DNA of 64,000 nt from Typha latifolia (Eukaryota > Streptophyta > Magnoliopsida > Poales > Typhaceae). Numbering within the stretch: position 1 is the first letter of the stretch; each line of letters starts with the position of its first letter. Below, piece after piece: positions 28,204 through 40,000 of this stretch. Location of the stretch: the NCBI GenBank assembly GCA_019914945.1, contig CM034104.1, positions 1,366,501 through 1,430,500 of the forward strand, read 5' to 3'. A model generated the notes under the pieces. That model ran no database searches, was not told the origin of the DNA, and saw only the letters and a program-made list of their open reading frames with translations. The translations under genes were made by a program, and so were the position numbers.

Positions 28204-29101
28204 AACTAGTTATTTTCAGATGTGACAATATTGTTCATTACGCATGTATATTAGGGGAAATTTGCTTTGGGAATTTAATGGGATGAGGATTTGGTTGCCC
28301 AGAGGGACTTTTTCTGTACCTTTGGAGTTTGATCAAAAGCTTTAAAAGCACTAGAAATGGGCCGATAACTAGGAATACATGTCAGGTCATTATCCTTTGA
28401 TGAACATTTTGAATAAATCCAAGAGTACATTGCCGCAAAATGATGTTAGAATTCAGAACGTTTCCATGTTTTACCAAGTAATGATAACCAAGTCTTTGGG
28501 TCCGTGTTTTTGTCTAATTTTCAATCTTAACCTCGAGTTTTGCATGATCTATATTTTGCTGTCTTGTGGTGATCTAGGAGATTGTGGATTTGGGAATTCT
28601 CATCCCATTAAATTAGGGTGGCAAAATAATCACAATATTCTCATAAGAACAAACGAAATTATTTGCGACAAATCATAATATTGATGGAACTTTTATATGA
28701 GAATTCTGATACATAATACAGATTAAATAGGACCCAACAGGCTAATTCCACAATCATCTCTCATCCATGTGATGAGAAATAGGAGAGGAGGCTAATCTTT
28801 TAAATCCACCTCCTCCTCTCTAAAATCTCTGTCTTGGCATCTATGCACACAAGACAACCTAACTATAATTTCATTGCCATACTTGACGACAAACTCACAC
28901 ACAGATATATTTATATATTTCCTATATGTCTAATAATAAGGCCTTAGCGGGTGCTAATTAACGAAGCAACCTCGGCATAGCCATCCATATATCATATATG
29001 ATATACCTCTTCCATATATATATAAGAAGAGGTTCCTAGTCGTTCAAACTGTCGTACATACAGCAAATTGGTCTTCTAACAATGTAACAGTTTGATGATG
29101 A
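28204..29101. repeat. Spacer between convergent genes with an inverted repeat
   Basis: The spacer holds the 3' flanks of the MACPF gene (+) and the expansin gene (-). Within it AATTTAATGGGATGAGGATT (28273-28292) is repeated in inverted form at 28594-28613 (reverse complement AATTTAATGGGATGAGAATT, one mismatch), about 320 bp apart. Similarity continues weakly outward. This may be another non-autonomous element; no target duplication was found. Confidence 0.45.
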
Positions 29102-30036
29102 TCAGAATTGTCCACCCTCAAAGGTCTGGCCGAACTGCCAGCCGGTCGGCGCCACGTTGTAGCTCGTGACGGTCCGGCCGTCGCTGGTGGTGACCTGGAA
29201 GGAGAGGCTCTGTCCGTCTAGGTACGAGTTGCTCTGCCAATTCTGGCCCCAGTTCCTCGACATCGCCTGCCACCCGGTCTTCGACCCCTTGATCGACACT
29301 GCATGCACGTCGCCCGCCCCGCCGACGTTCGTTATCAGTACCAGGTTGAAGTAGGAATGCCCGTTTATGGTGAACCTGATCCCCCCTTTCTTCACACAAG
29401 GGACCCTATTTGGAAGACAAACGTACGTTAAAGATGGAGCCGCGACCCAATATGGCCAAATGTTCGTTAGACGTACGATTTGAAAGCTCACCTCTTGAAG
29501 GAGACTGGGACGATTCCGGCCCGGTACTGGGCGATTTGAAGGAAGGCAGGCTCGGCCAAATCGAAATGTTGTAGGGGAGGATTGCACCACCCGCCGTTGT
29601 CGTTAGGGAGGGCATTGTTCGGGGGGCAGAAATTGGTGGCCGTCACGATGATCGACCCCGGCAAGCACCACCGCGGGTCATCGGCGCACCGCATCTCGTA
29701 GCACGACCCGCAGCTCTGCCCGTTGTTGAACAGCGCCGTGCTTAGCGCCGCCGTGTTCGTGCCGTATCCTTGGCTGTAAAGGTTGCCATACCCACATGCT
29801 CCTCCTAAGATAAGAGGGCCAACTTTATTTCGAGGTCGTAAATTTTTTCAATGAGACGAGCTATATATAATATAATATATAGACCTACCCATCGTGCCAG
29901 AAGCGTCGCCACCGCCATAGAACGTCGCGTGTGCATTCTCCCAGCCAGAATCTCCAAGAACTCCAAAGATGGAGAGAGAGGATAAGAAGAAGAAGGAGAA
30001 GAGTGAATTGGAAAGAGAGAGCCTTGGAGCTGCCAT
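29102..30036 (-). CDS. EXPA: Alpha-expansin (EXPA)
   Basis: Three exons (30036-29889, 29804-29492, 29405-29102) encode 254 residues. The N-terminus is a hydrophobic signal peptide ([16 protein letters not shown]) followed by the start of the mature protein [20 protein letters not shown]. Domain 1 (the six-Cys double-psi beta-barrel related to GH45) shows [38 protein letters not shown] and the HFD motif in [12 protein letters not shown]. Domain 2 (cellulose-binding, CBM63) has [20 protein letters not shown] and the conserved tryptophans in [13 protein letters not shown]. Expansins are secreted and loosen the cell wall in acid growth without hydrolysis. Both introns are at the positions usual for the family. 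The coding exons are GC-rich compared with flanking DNA. Confidence 0.96.
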
Positions 30037-30120
30037 TGTGGTGAGGTATAGAGCGAGCGAAAGAGGTAGTGTTTGTATCTTAAGAAGGTGTTGGTTACAA
30101 GGGGTGGGAGATGTAGTTGG

Positions 30121-30130
30121 TATTTATAAA
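30121..30130 (-). promoter_or_regulatory. TATA box of the expansin gene
   Basis: TTTATAAATA is read on the minus strand at 30130-30121, about 85 bp upstream of the expansin ATG, a reasonable distance for a short leader. Confidence 0.6.
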
Positions 30131-30179
30131 GGAGAAGTGCGGGGTGTTTCAATTAATTTCTTTGCATAACGAGACAAGT

Positions 30180-33100
30180 TTGGCCGTTGTGACGTCTCGG
30201 CCGGCCAAAGATTTGAAACGGATTGGAGTAATTTCTCAAATCAGACCGCACATGCAAATGTTCGAGTAGGAGTACCAAATCCTGAGCCAAATGGGACCCC
30301 ACCACCACCACCACCACCAGCCTCTTTAATCAACTCTCTCTCTCTCTCTCTCTCTTCCCCAAATGCACCTTTGCATATAGCTCTTAAAGGACAATACAAT
30401 CCAAAAAGTATGAAGGTACCCAGCCAGTTGCATGGGAAAATGCTAGTGGACTTGGGTACGACACCCTCGATCTTCGATCGCCAAAATTGACCTCTTTTTG
30501 TTATTCAATTCACTGATCGAGTACTGCATTCATTGAACTTTGTTTCAAAAAGTGGGCAAGTATCTAGCTAGGCTTACTGTTTGTTGTAACCCTGCCACAT
30601 AGTGCAGCTCTTGTAGTACTAGCAGGTGGCTCGAACTCCAAAACGAATAGGTTCTGTGAATTCAAAGTAATTGGTCCATTGGTCGTCGACTCATCATCTC
30701 TACGAGTGCAAATAAGAAGAAAATTTTCTACTTCGTCTAGTGTATACCAGTGTATGGTTAGATTGCGATGGTTGTTGGCCTAATTTAGGTCTCGCTCACG
30801 TGAAACATTAAGCTTAATTTATTGGGTAAGAAGAAAAGCTTCGTGGAGTCCTTTAGCAGTAATTGCGGAGAACTCGAAACAAAGATACAAATTAGTGTAG
30901 ACGTGGGTGAATGAATGGGTGACTTTCTGTAGGTAATTTATATGAGGTTGAGTCATCGGTCAACTTCCCACGTGGCGACATAGCATGAGCTATAACATCA
31001 GTATGCACGCATAACTTGCTCACCTCGTGATGCAAACAACCATGAACTTGGCATGACAATGGTGGTTGCCAAAGTTAATTAGATCGAGTATTTATTACAT
31101 TCACATTATATTTTGATAAAAAAGAAACACAATTAAAATCGGCTAGTAATCGAGTCAGAAGCTTACAATTTATCATCAGAAGAATAATATTTAGTCGTCT
31201 ATTCTTAGAATAAGAGCCGATATATAGCTCTCATTATTCGTCAGAAGATGGCCCACATGCCATGTTACATGCACATGGCTTTGCCGAGCTTTACGGCCAA
31301 TAACATCTCTCGTGACATAGACTGGTTAATATAAATATACATTTATCCTTTTGGATGTATGCATTAGAAATTTATAATTTGTGCCAAAAGGACGAGAATA
31401 TATCTTTATTCATAATATATGTGCGGCCGTGATATCGGGTCATGATATCGACCTCGGAGATAAGACTAGAGGATAGAGATTGGCACGTGGGAAGCACTCT
31501 CGACGAGATTGCACGTATCTTCCATGCATTCTTGTCTAAAATATAATCACGACCTTTTCTATGTTATTACATGACAAAAATATAAATAAAGCAAAAGTCC
31601 AAATTCAAATTTTAAACAAGAATAATAACATCTCCGGATTTATGCAAGTGATGGTGGACGGGCAAACCACCGTTAATTAATTCCAAGAGAGTTGAAGTCA
31701 TTTGTCTCCGTGACTAATTAATTAATTAATTAATTAAGTAATTAAGAAAGAAAGAGGTTAACTAATTAGGCGGTGGGTTACATCGCAACGTGCAGTAAGA
31801 ACATTCACTAGCTAATTACGCAGTGAGTAATGGAACAGCATATAGGTTGGAAATTATTGTAAACCTACTGTTTCCGTTAAATAGCTTGCCTAATTAGCTA
31901 CGCTCTCACGTTAACTATTGCAGTTATAAATTATAATCATATTTGGCAGTTGTTACTTAAAGCTCCTCTTCTTCTCTTTCATGAAAGGAATAGTATTAAA
32001 GCATCACTAAATAAAGAGACGGCTGCTAGGAACCATGGTATTAATTAATATGTGGGTGGGTAATCTATTATATGCATCTCAAGCTAGTAATGGAAGAGTC
32101 CCCACTTGGCATGTGCAACTTATCCATCAAAAAATGGCGGTTAGGGTTCTAAGTTCTAAGGGCACTGTGCATTTGTGCCCCTAGGAAAGGGCAGTTGAGT
32201 GGTCCAACAACTGATCACCTGCCCCAATGGAATACTTGTGACGATCGATATCTCTCTCCTTCTCTCTTTCTCTCTTTTGGAGTAGTACTTGGGCATAGGA
32301 AAGGGGGAAGGGGAAAGATTGGCAAATGTTTGCCTCCTCTCCATGGCCAGGGGTTTGGTCTCCAAAACATGCACCCATGTGATGGTGGGCCAAGAATTGA
32401 CATTGTCATGGAGGCATGCTACATGAAGATATATCTTGGTGGTCTATTGAGGCCCAACAACATCACTGTTGCTTGGTCATTCTCACATCCCACTTGAGGA
32501 ATCCTCTAATTAGGATGCATTGTTTGTGGCATGTGCTCCTTATGTGGCATGATGGATACCTTAATTTTGGTAAGTGGTAGAAAAGACGGCTACTCGTCCT
32601 GCGATAGTGAAAGCTACTCGTCCTGCGATAGTGAAAGCTACTTATGTTGTATGAGTATTCCCAAGTAGGCAAGTATCGATAATTTCTTGCTCCCTTTAAA
32701 AAAGAAGAAAAAGAAATAAAAAAAAAGGAGAGAGAGAGAGTGCATATCTGTTTTAAGTCCAAAAATAAGTTTTTTTTTAATGAACAGAGAAACGTAATAC
32801 TTGTATCTCTGATCAGAGGTAGAAAAGCAACTATGACACTCAAAAATTATACATTCTCTTATCCATTGTGAGCAGCAGGTGGAAATATATAACAATATCC
32901 ATTCAATGTACCAGAAATTTTGATTCAATGGAAGTCTTTATGATACACTCTCTTCATCCATCAGCAAATAAATGGAAGTGATGTGGTCTCGTTCTCACCT
33001 CATCCCTTGCTTCATTCGGCACTGGTTCAGCTATAGGAAGTTCTTTCAACCTTGGCTGCAGACAATCTGTTTGAAACAGTGAGTTATATCCCACCTTCTC

Positions 33101-33479
33101 AAGTGCAGCATCCCTGGCCTACTACAAAGAAATATGTTGGTTTCTATTCCAAATGCAGAGTGTGAGCAATTAATTTCAATGTCTGCAATTGATAGGAAAT
33201 CTATAGGCAATTAGGCAAATGGATGTCTCAGTGAATTGAAATCTTAAGGTGAGTTGAGAGTCTCAAGAGGCATTAATGTTCCATTGTGACCTTGCTCAAA
33301 TATTATACTGTCTACGAGTTGAAGAAGACTATCATGTGGCTCACGACAGCCCATCATTCTCGCCTCCATAATAATATCTGCTTTAATTCAATTGTGAAAC
33401 TGATCAAGCTAGTTTGAGAGCACACCATTGCTCTTGCTTTCAAATATCATGATGCTTACGGGTCGTGTGCTCAATCTGA
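30180..33479. other. Gene-poor spacer
   Basis: More than 3 kb upstream of the expansin gene. It contains short (CCA)n and (CT)n runs at about 30300-30355, an (ATTA)n run at about 31712-31735, and a perfect 24-bp tandem duplication at 32589-32636. I found no protein gene. Short open frames around 32200-32500 have no recognisable domain and I do not support them. Confidence 0.5.
32589..32636 (+). repeat. Perfect 24-bp tandem duplication
   Basis: The unit beginning GCTACTCGTCCTGCGATAGT occupies 32589-32612 and is repeated exactly at 32613-32636. A partial third copy (GCTACTT) follows. The absence of mismatches points to a recent event. Confidence 0.85.
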
Positions 33480-33542
33480 TTCCTTTTCTCCATATATTGG
33501 GAACTTCTCCGGTTAGGATTCCTTCGAGCTTAATATTGATGG
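33480..33542 (+). pseudogene. LINE RNase H remnant, upstream part
   Basis: Reading in the frame that ends at 33542, the segment gives DSFELNIDG after an in-frame TAG where the LINE RNase H consensus has Trp (SG-stop-DSFELNIDG). The LN-x-DG start of a plant non-LTR retrotransposon RNase H domain is recognisable. The frame is cut by the element that starts at about 33543-33547 and resumes at 35249. Confidence 0.55.
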
Positions 33543-34015
33543 TCAATAGGAGCGAAAACGGGTCGAATCGGATCGGATTGGGTTTTTAAAAATATACAAG
33601 TATGAATATGAATATTGGGTCGGATAAAAATGTTCAGAGATACGAATATCAGATATCTGTTTACTCATATAAAGTGTAAATAATATACTTATTTGTTATA
33701 TACTTTACCCAACTACCCGCTACCCGCTACCCGCGAAAACCCAACCCAACCCATTAGGTTTCTACTTTCATCTCGTCATCTTTCTCTAGCCCTAGCTGCC
33801 ACGAAAGAGAGTTGAGGCCTGATCACCCTATTCATCTCCTCCGTCGCCAAGCTACGCCTCCGATTCTCCACCAAGCTCCGCCTCTTCGCCAAGCTCCGCC
33901 TCTTCGCCGTCGCCAAGCCACCGTCTCTTGCCGTCGCCAAGATCCTCTGCCTCTCTACCTCGAGCTTGCCTTCCGCTTTGAGAGCCCCCTCCATTCACGG
34001 TTAGCCCCCTACCTC

Positions 34016-34440
34016 GAGCTCAGTTTCAAACTAGCGTAAATAACTTCTCTTGGGCAAAAGCTTAGCCTCTGTTTCTTTGAGTCTCTCTGTTGTATCTTCA
34101 TATGATTTGGCATAAATCGCCTCAATGGTGCAGGTAGCCGGTTTAAACAAATTATCAACAAATTATCACCTTCACAATGTGGTAGATAATCTCGTATTAA
34201 ATCAATATAATAGCGTAAACATATAATAGGCCAACAAAGAACAAAGACCAAACAATACAGACCATATAGAGCAAATATATGAGTGCCAGGTTTTAGTTCA
34301 GAAACTTCACAAAGTTGGAGGCATTCCAATCTCTTGAAAAAGGCAGCTTTTGGATCTTTATCCATTGCTAACTGCACCACTATTGAATCCATTCGATAAA
34401 CTTGAAAATGTAAGAAGTACATCCCTGCAGACTTTCTAGT
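34016..34440 (-). pseudogene. Captured fragment of an ARG1-type DnaJ gene (two exons and an intron)
   Basis: On the minus strand, 34438-34263 encodes GMYFLHFQVYRMD and then KDPKAAFFKRLECLQLCEVS and ELKPGTHIFALYG. A GT donor follows, then an 85-bp intron, and from 34169 an exon encoding GDN, then TCTIEAIYAKSYEDTTERLK, ETEAKLLPKR and FETE. These match, in order, the middle and coiled-coil start of plant ARG1/DNAJ15 (a J-protein in root gravitropism). The copy is broken: an 11-bp duplication at 34151-34172 shifts the frame and a TAG at 34033-34031 replaces the Gln before FETE. The intron is retained, so the fragment was captured from genomic DNA rather than from mRNA. The J domain and C-terminus are missing. 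Confidence 0.85.
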
Positions 34441-34633
34441 TTCCTTACCTTAGTTTCAAGTTGATTAATCTAGTTTCATTTTATAGATTTTTAGTTCAAT
34501 AATTAATTTAAGAGTATTCGTTTATTTTGCATATGCACTTAAAGGAGGAGGATTGTTTGGATAGTTGGATGATTTTATTCCTCTCTAACTTTGGGATGTT
34601 GATATTTTGTGTATTTGTGTTAATTTTATTTGC

Positions 34634-34770
34634 TGAAGTTAATGTGAACTTGTGTCTAGACTTTATATTTAAACTCGTGTTAATTTAATTTTCTTGAAGT
34701 TAATGTGAACTTATGTCTAGACTTTGTTTGAACTTTCATTAATTTTTTTTTGAACTTAATGTGAATGGAG
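34634..34770 (+). repeat. Tandem repeat of about 60 bp inside the hAT-like element
   Basis: Units starting TGAAGTTAATGTGAACTT lie at 34634 and 34695, and a shortened copy (TGAACTTAATGTGAATGG) lies at 34751. Periods are 61 and 56 bp. They share GTGTCTAGACTTT-like cores with some mismatches. Confidence 0.7.
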
Positions 34771-35247
34771 TGATTGTATGTTGAAGTCAATTGATGTTCG
34801 TGAAGTTAGAAGTGCGGTGTAATTTTATTAAATGTTATTTTATGATTATTGTTCCTTACTTATTTAGATGGTGAATTTTGATATTATAATCAATGATGCG
34901 TTCTATGTTGTTTGTAGAGATTGATTTTACTAACTATATTTATTTCATATGCAAGTAATCATTTTTGTGAAACTCTTAGTATCTTGTGTCTAAAAGAAAG
35001 GTCATAATTCTTTTAAGATTCAATCTGTATCCGTTTAAGATTTTATTCATATCCGAAAAATGTCTGATCGTATTTGAAAGTTATCCTATCTATATCAAAA
35101 ATTATTTATATCTGTTTAGTTATGATATAATTTTAAATTTTGTTATTCGTCCAATATCCGTATCCAAATTTGTATTCGGACTAAAAATATTATTCAGATA
35201 TGGGTTGAGCACTATTCGATCCGTATTGGGTCCATTTTCACTCCTAC

Positions 35248-35690
35248 TGATGGATTATTCTTGGGTCCCAACAAGCCCGGTAGAGCTGGATTCATCCTTA
35301 GTGCACCATCGAGCTCCTTGATCACAACTGACAATAGGGTGAGTTCATTCCGCTCCACCTTGGCGGCAGAAATCGTGGTCCTCAACATCGCTCTTCAATC
35401 TATTAGACATAGGGGTTTGGCCCCTATTGAGATCAAAATAGACTCTCTTATCCTCATCGACCCTGCATCTTGGTCAATTGCTAGCATCAGCGAAGATTGT
35501 CATTTCATATGCTCCAATTTTGTGTGTCAAGTTCAAAATATATCTACCATGAGACTAAGAAATTTGTAGATTGGTTAGCCAATTAGGAGAGGAATATGAA
35601 ATTTGTTTGCACTTGGGAAGGGTTCTTCCCAGAGCTTGTGTCTCAAATTTTGGCCGCCGATAGCATTACTTATTGTAACCTCGGTGACTA
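35248..35690 (+). pseudogene. LINE RNase H remnant, downstream part
   Basis: From 35249 the frame reads DGLFLGPNKPGRAGFILSAP, then SFRSTLAAEIVVLNIALQ and APIEIKIDSLILIDPAS. This is an RNase H-like domain of plant non-LTR retrotransposons: DG(S/L), the AE pair and the SDS-like IDSL block. The frame stops at 35569. In the next frame FVDWLAN follows, which is the family's ADWLA-type C-terminal motif, so a frameshift is evident. Further stops follow. It is a dead fragment; no reverse transcriptase domain is visible upstream. Confidence 0.7.
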
Positions 35691-37083
35691 AGTAATGAAG
35701 TTTTATGTTTTTCTTTAAATAAAAGTCTTATTGCTTAGTCAGCAATAGAAATTGATAAATAATGATTTCAATCAGTAATTAAGGGGAGGATTTAGAAAAC
35801 TAGTGATGTTTTAGTTTTTTTACTTCATTTATGCATGTTATAATATAAGCTCCAAGGACATTTTTTTTAGCAGAATAAGTATACAATATGGGTCTTAATT
35901 TTCTTAATTGGGCCATGTGATTCATGAGCCCAAGGATTAAATAATTGACAAAAAATAAAGGTTTTTATTAGAGAAATTTATCAAAAAAGATCCTATATTT
36001 TACTTTTATTATCATTTGAACCATATGTTTGACTTTTGATGCCTAAAATATTTTATCGTGAATTAAATTTTTGCCCGATAGCTATTTTGTTGATTATAAA
36101 AATAAAATAAAATCTAAAATATTCTTAATTTGATCTTAAAATTTGACTCCCTTGAACTTATATTTTAATAAAAAATACTTAGTCAAAGGTATCAACATTA
36201 CTTTATATCTATAATTAATTTAACTCATCTATATGATAACGTCCATTAAAATACAAAATGTAGGATATTCTTATATAGTCTTGAATTATTGTTGCAAACT
36301 TTTCAAATATTATATTAGTTTTTATATATTTTCTGGACTTCTATATATTCAAATAGACTCCCTGTACTAAAAGAAATTCATACAAACCCTTTAATTTAAG
36401 AGTTCATGTGGTATATAAAAATGAGTGGGTATATATAAAAATGATGATAGTTTGATGGGGCTAAGAATAATTAATCCATATATAGACGAGCCCGAGTTTG
36501 ATCCACTTGCCCTCAAATTTGATTTTTGTGCCGAACTTGACCAATTAGGCTCGATTAGGTCCCTAGAGTAGACTTAGGCTCGAATAGATTCGTTTTGGGG
36601 TTTCTTCCGGAGTCTACCACCAACCCCAAGTCACTATCCTTCTTCGTTCTCCACCAACCTCAACGTCGCCGCTCGCGCTCTCACTTATTTACCGCATCAA
36701 CATCTCCAAACCCGCTCTCTCGTTATCCAGATTTCAGTTCTTGATTTTTGAATTGAGGTAGTTCTTGGTATTTTGCACCCTCAGCCGATTTCCGATTTTT
36801 TCTTTTTTGCTGGGATAGCTTCGCGTGATGTGTGAATTGGGAGCAGTGGAGCAAGTCTTCTCGTCTGATTTGGCGCGGCAAATCCTAACTTCGCAATGCA
36901 TTGTTTTTTCTGATTGTCTTAATTCTTAGTTACCTTCTTAAAGGCGGCACCTTTTTTTCCCTGAAGAAATAAAGGAATCGCCTTTGACTCTCGGTTTGAT
37001 CTCTACATGTGCTCTGGATGCATGAAAAGTATTGAGTATTTTTAAGATGTATTGGTGATAATGGCTACTTTATTTCAAGGTGC
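35691..37083. mobile_element. AT-rich spacer with a MITE-like inverted repeat (35980-36275)
   Basis: The left arm reads AAAAGATCCTATATTTTAC (35985 onward). The reverse complement of the right arm reads AAGAATATCCTACATTTTGT (ending about 36273). The element is about 295 bp, AT-rich and non-coding. No clear target duplication was found. From about 36580 the spacer becomes the promoter and leader of the ESF2-like gene. Confidence 0.4.
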
Positions 37084-40000
37084 ATGACTAGTGTTGATAT
37101 TTATCTAGAGGAACAAAATATGGTGGTTGAAGAAGATGAATTCAGAGAAGGTGAAGTTCCAGAACGGAAGAATAAGAAGAAGCGATCGCACGAGGATTTA
37201 GGCGAGGATGCTGAGAAGCGTGGAGTCTGTTATTTGAGTCGAATTCCACCCCACATGAACCCAAGTCATATTCGTCAAATCCTTTCTAGATTTGGAGATA
37301 TACATAGAATATATCTTGCTCCAGAAGGTAATTCTCTCTTGTCATATTTCAGTTCTTTATTATTTTTGTATTTTGGCTCATTTCATACTAATGCATCTTA
37401 CTTAAAGTAAGAAAATATAGTTTGTCTTCCAATTTCTGTAATTTTCAATGAGTTATGTGATTTGAAGAGATCATCATTGTAACATAGTTTGTAAGAGAAA
37501 AGACAGAAAGATTATATTTAGCATTTGGACTTGTCCAATATTTTTCACTACAAACATGTGGGTGCTGTATGTGTAAATATTTAACATTGTCTAGCTTTTA
37601 GATTAATTACCTAGTAAGTATCTCGCATGGCTTTAATATGCTTCATCTTTTATTGTTACTTCTGTTCATCTTTCTAATGGTGTGTCATCTAGAGGGTGTT
37701 ATTTGTCATTACTCTTCCAATTCCAAGTTAAAGAATATATGACTTTATAAGTGTAGGGTAATACTTAATTGTAATGTTACTATGAATTGACATATAACCT
37801 CTGATGGATGGCAGATCCAAACATTCAAGTACGTCGAGAACAAGCTAGTGGCTTTCGAGGAAAAGAGTTTTCTGAAGGGTATGATTGAAACGTCATCACT
37901 CTTCTCCATAAGGAGATAAATTCATTGTTTTTTCCTATTTTAACCTAGAAGGTTTTTTTTTTTTCTAATTTACCATGTTTCACTGAGCATCTATTTTGTT
38001 GTTTACTTTCTTCTGTAAGCATGATTTGTGAATTTGCACTTAATGACTGCTTTCTTGATCTTGTGGTTTGACAACTATTGTGGTAAAAGTTCTAAAACAA
38101 AACCAGCAAATCATCTCATTCTCTGTCATCTGACAATTTGCATTCTAAATTATATATGTTTCCTGTAACTATAATACTAGTATATGCATTGAACTTTGGA
38201 GTAACTATCATGGGGCATCAGGTGTATTTGTAGTAATTGGCACCAAATTATGTTTTTGAAAGAGTTGAATGAAGGGTAAAACCTTGCATTATGAGTTCGA
38301 CTTAAATTTTTGTGGATCGAGTATCAAACTTATCTAGTTAGTTTGAGGGACGAGAAGTTAATAGCAGGTCTCAAACGTTTATCAATCTATAAGGTTTGCT
38401 AATTGCTATATAGGCTTATTGAGACAAATAATTTAGATGCAAAGGGAAGGAAATATGGGTCTCAAAATATTATCAATCTGTAAGATTTGCTAATTGCATT
38501 ATGGGCTTATTCACTTTCCAGAGATAAATAGTTCAGATGCAATGCTTTGAGTGGAACTTGATTGTGTAATGGCTATTGGGTATTCGGGTGAATTGATAAT
38601 GCAATTAGAGTGGTGTGGAAGGTGAGGCATATCAGATGGAGATAGTAGGGGAGCCTTAATGTTGGTAGGTTGGTATGTGATATGGTAAAAACCATGATGC
38701 TGTTGGTTTTCTCAGTTGTAGGTGTTGTGGTTGTAGTTTTACTGCACACAGAAATTGATTGGTAAAAGGAGGTGGTATCAAGGTTTGAAGCGACAATCCA
38801 ATACATAATATGTGCACATGCAACGTCTGACACTTTATCAACAAAATATAATGCAATAAAGCATGTTATGCGAGCATCCCTCACTATACTTATGCGTGTG
38901 TACATCTCATTTTGAAGTATATGGCTGTTTGTAAGATCCTACCCTTGAGAAACATAGTTTGGTTTGCAAAGTAGCTTGAATAAAGGTAATAGAAGACTAT
39001 TTGGTCAGTTTAATAAAAAAATAATTGCCCAGATCTTTTGAAATTTTCTTCCATTTGTTGCAAAGGACATCTTATTCTGGAGAAGTTATTTTGTGTTTAA
39101 TTTTCTCCTTGTTCTGCTGTGTGGCCATCGTAGGTGGGTTGAATTTTCAAAGAGAGGTGTTGCCAAGAGAGTTGCTAATTTGCTCAATGGTGAACAAATA
39201 GGTACATCCTTTAACTCTTAAACTTTATTTATATCAGTATCGTTGACTTTGCTCATTATTAGGTGGGAAAAAGAGGTCTTCTTTCTACTATGACATATGG
39301 AATATAAAGTATCTAAGGAAATTCAAGTGGGATGATCTGACTAGTGAAATAGGTATGTGAAATCTGTGGAAAGTACAAGTTTTGCATAGTGACCGCTACA
39401 TGCCTAATTGCAATATGGATCGTGGAACTGTGATACAGCTAACAAGAATCGTATTCGGGAACAAAAATTGAACATGGAGATATCTGCTGCAAAGAGGGAG
39501 CGTGATTTCTACTTGTCTAAAGTTGAACAGTCTCGTGCACTGAACTTTATGCAGGAACGCAGAAAGAAGGTGCGTATGCTTATGTTAGCATATATTGTTT
39601 TCTAGTACGATTTTCAATTTATTTTGTCATTGTCCTGGTTTTTGTTTGCAATAAGGGGGTATCTTGCATTTGCTGCTTTTCCATAGTGTCCAGTCATATT
39701 TCTTGCACATAAATTTCAAGGACGAGTCAAGCATGTAAACAAGTGATTTTACGAAGACTTATATGTTGTGTGAAAAAAGTTCATTCTCAGATTTCAGACT
39801 TGAGCAATGGGTTTTGTAGTATGGCAATATTCACTCATGCTATCATTTAACTACATGACACCTACATCTTTTGAAAGACTGCAGACAAGGGAAAACGATT
39901 AGTGCCAAACAGAAGTTACTGTGACTGGATTAAAGATACAATGCTGAAAATTTAGTTTCAAATAATCTGGTTTTCTCTTAAGATTTAGCAAATTACGACG

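Larger units (their letters stand above)
33547..35246. mobile_element. Non-autonomous hAT-like transposon carrying a captured gene fragment
   Basis: The ends form inverted repeats: left TAGGAGCGAAAACGGGTC, right (reverse complement) TAGGAGTGAAAATGGACC. Subterminal DNA on both sides is rich in CGGAT/ATCCG motifs, as in many plant hAT elements. TGATGG occurs just outside each end (33537-33542 and 35248-35253), probably a target duplication; it is not a clean 8-bp one, so the superfamily is an inference. Removing the element with one copy of TGATGG restores the RNase H frame of the host LINE remnant. The 1.7-kb interior has no transposase. It contains a GC-rich segment (33780-34010) with a duplicated CCAAGCTCCGCCTCTTCG unit, a DnaJ gene fragment (34016-34440, minus strand) and an array of about 60-bp repeats. 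Confidence 0.65.

Noticed and set aside
33537..35253. An 8-bp target duplication for the hAT-like element
   Set aside because: Only TGATGG is shared, with unequal gaps to the two ends; the superfamily call therefore stays tentative.
34986..35321. A 111-codon plus-strand open frame
   Set aside because: It spans the right end of the hAT-like element into LINE sequence in the wrong frame and has no domain.
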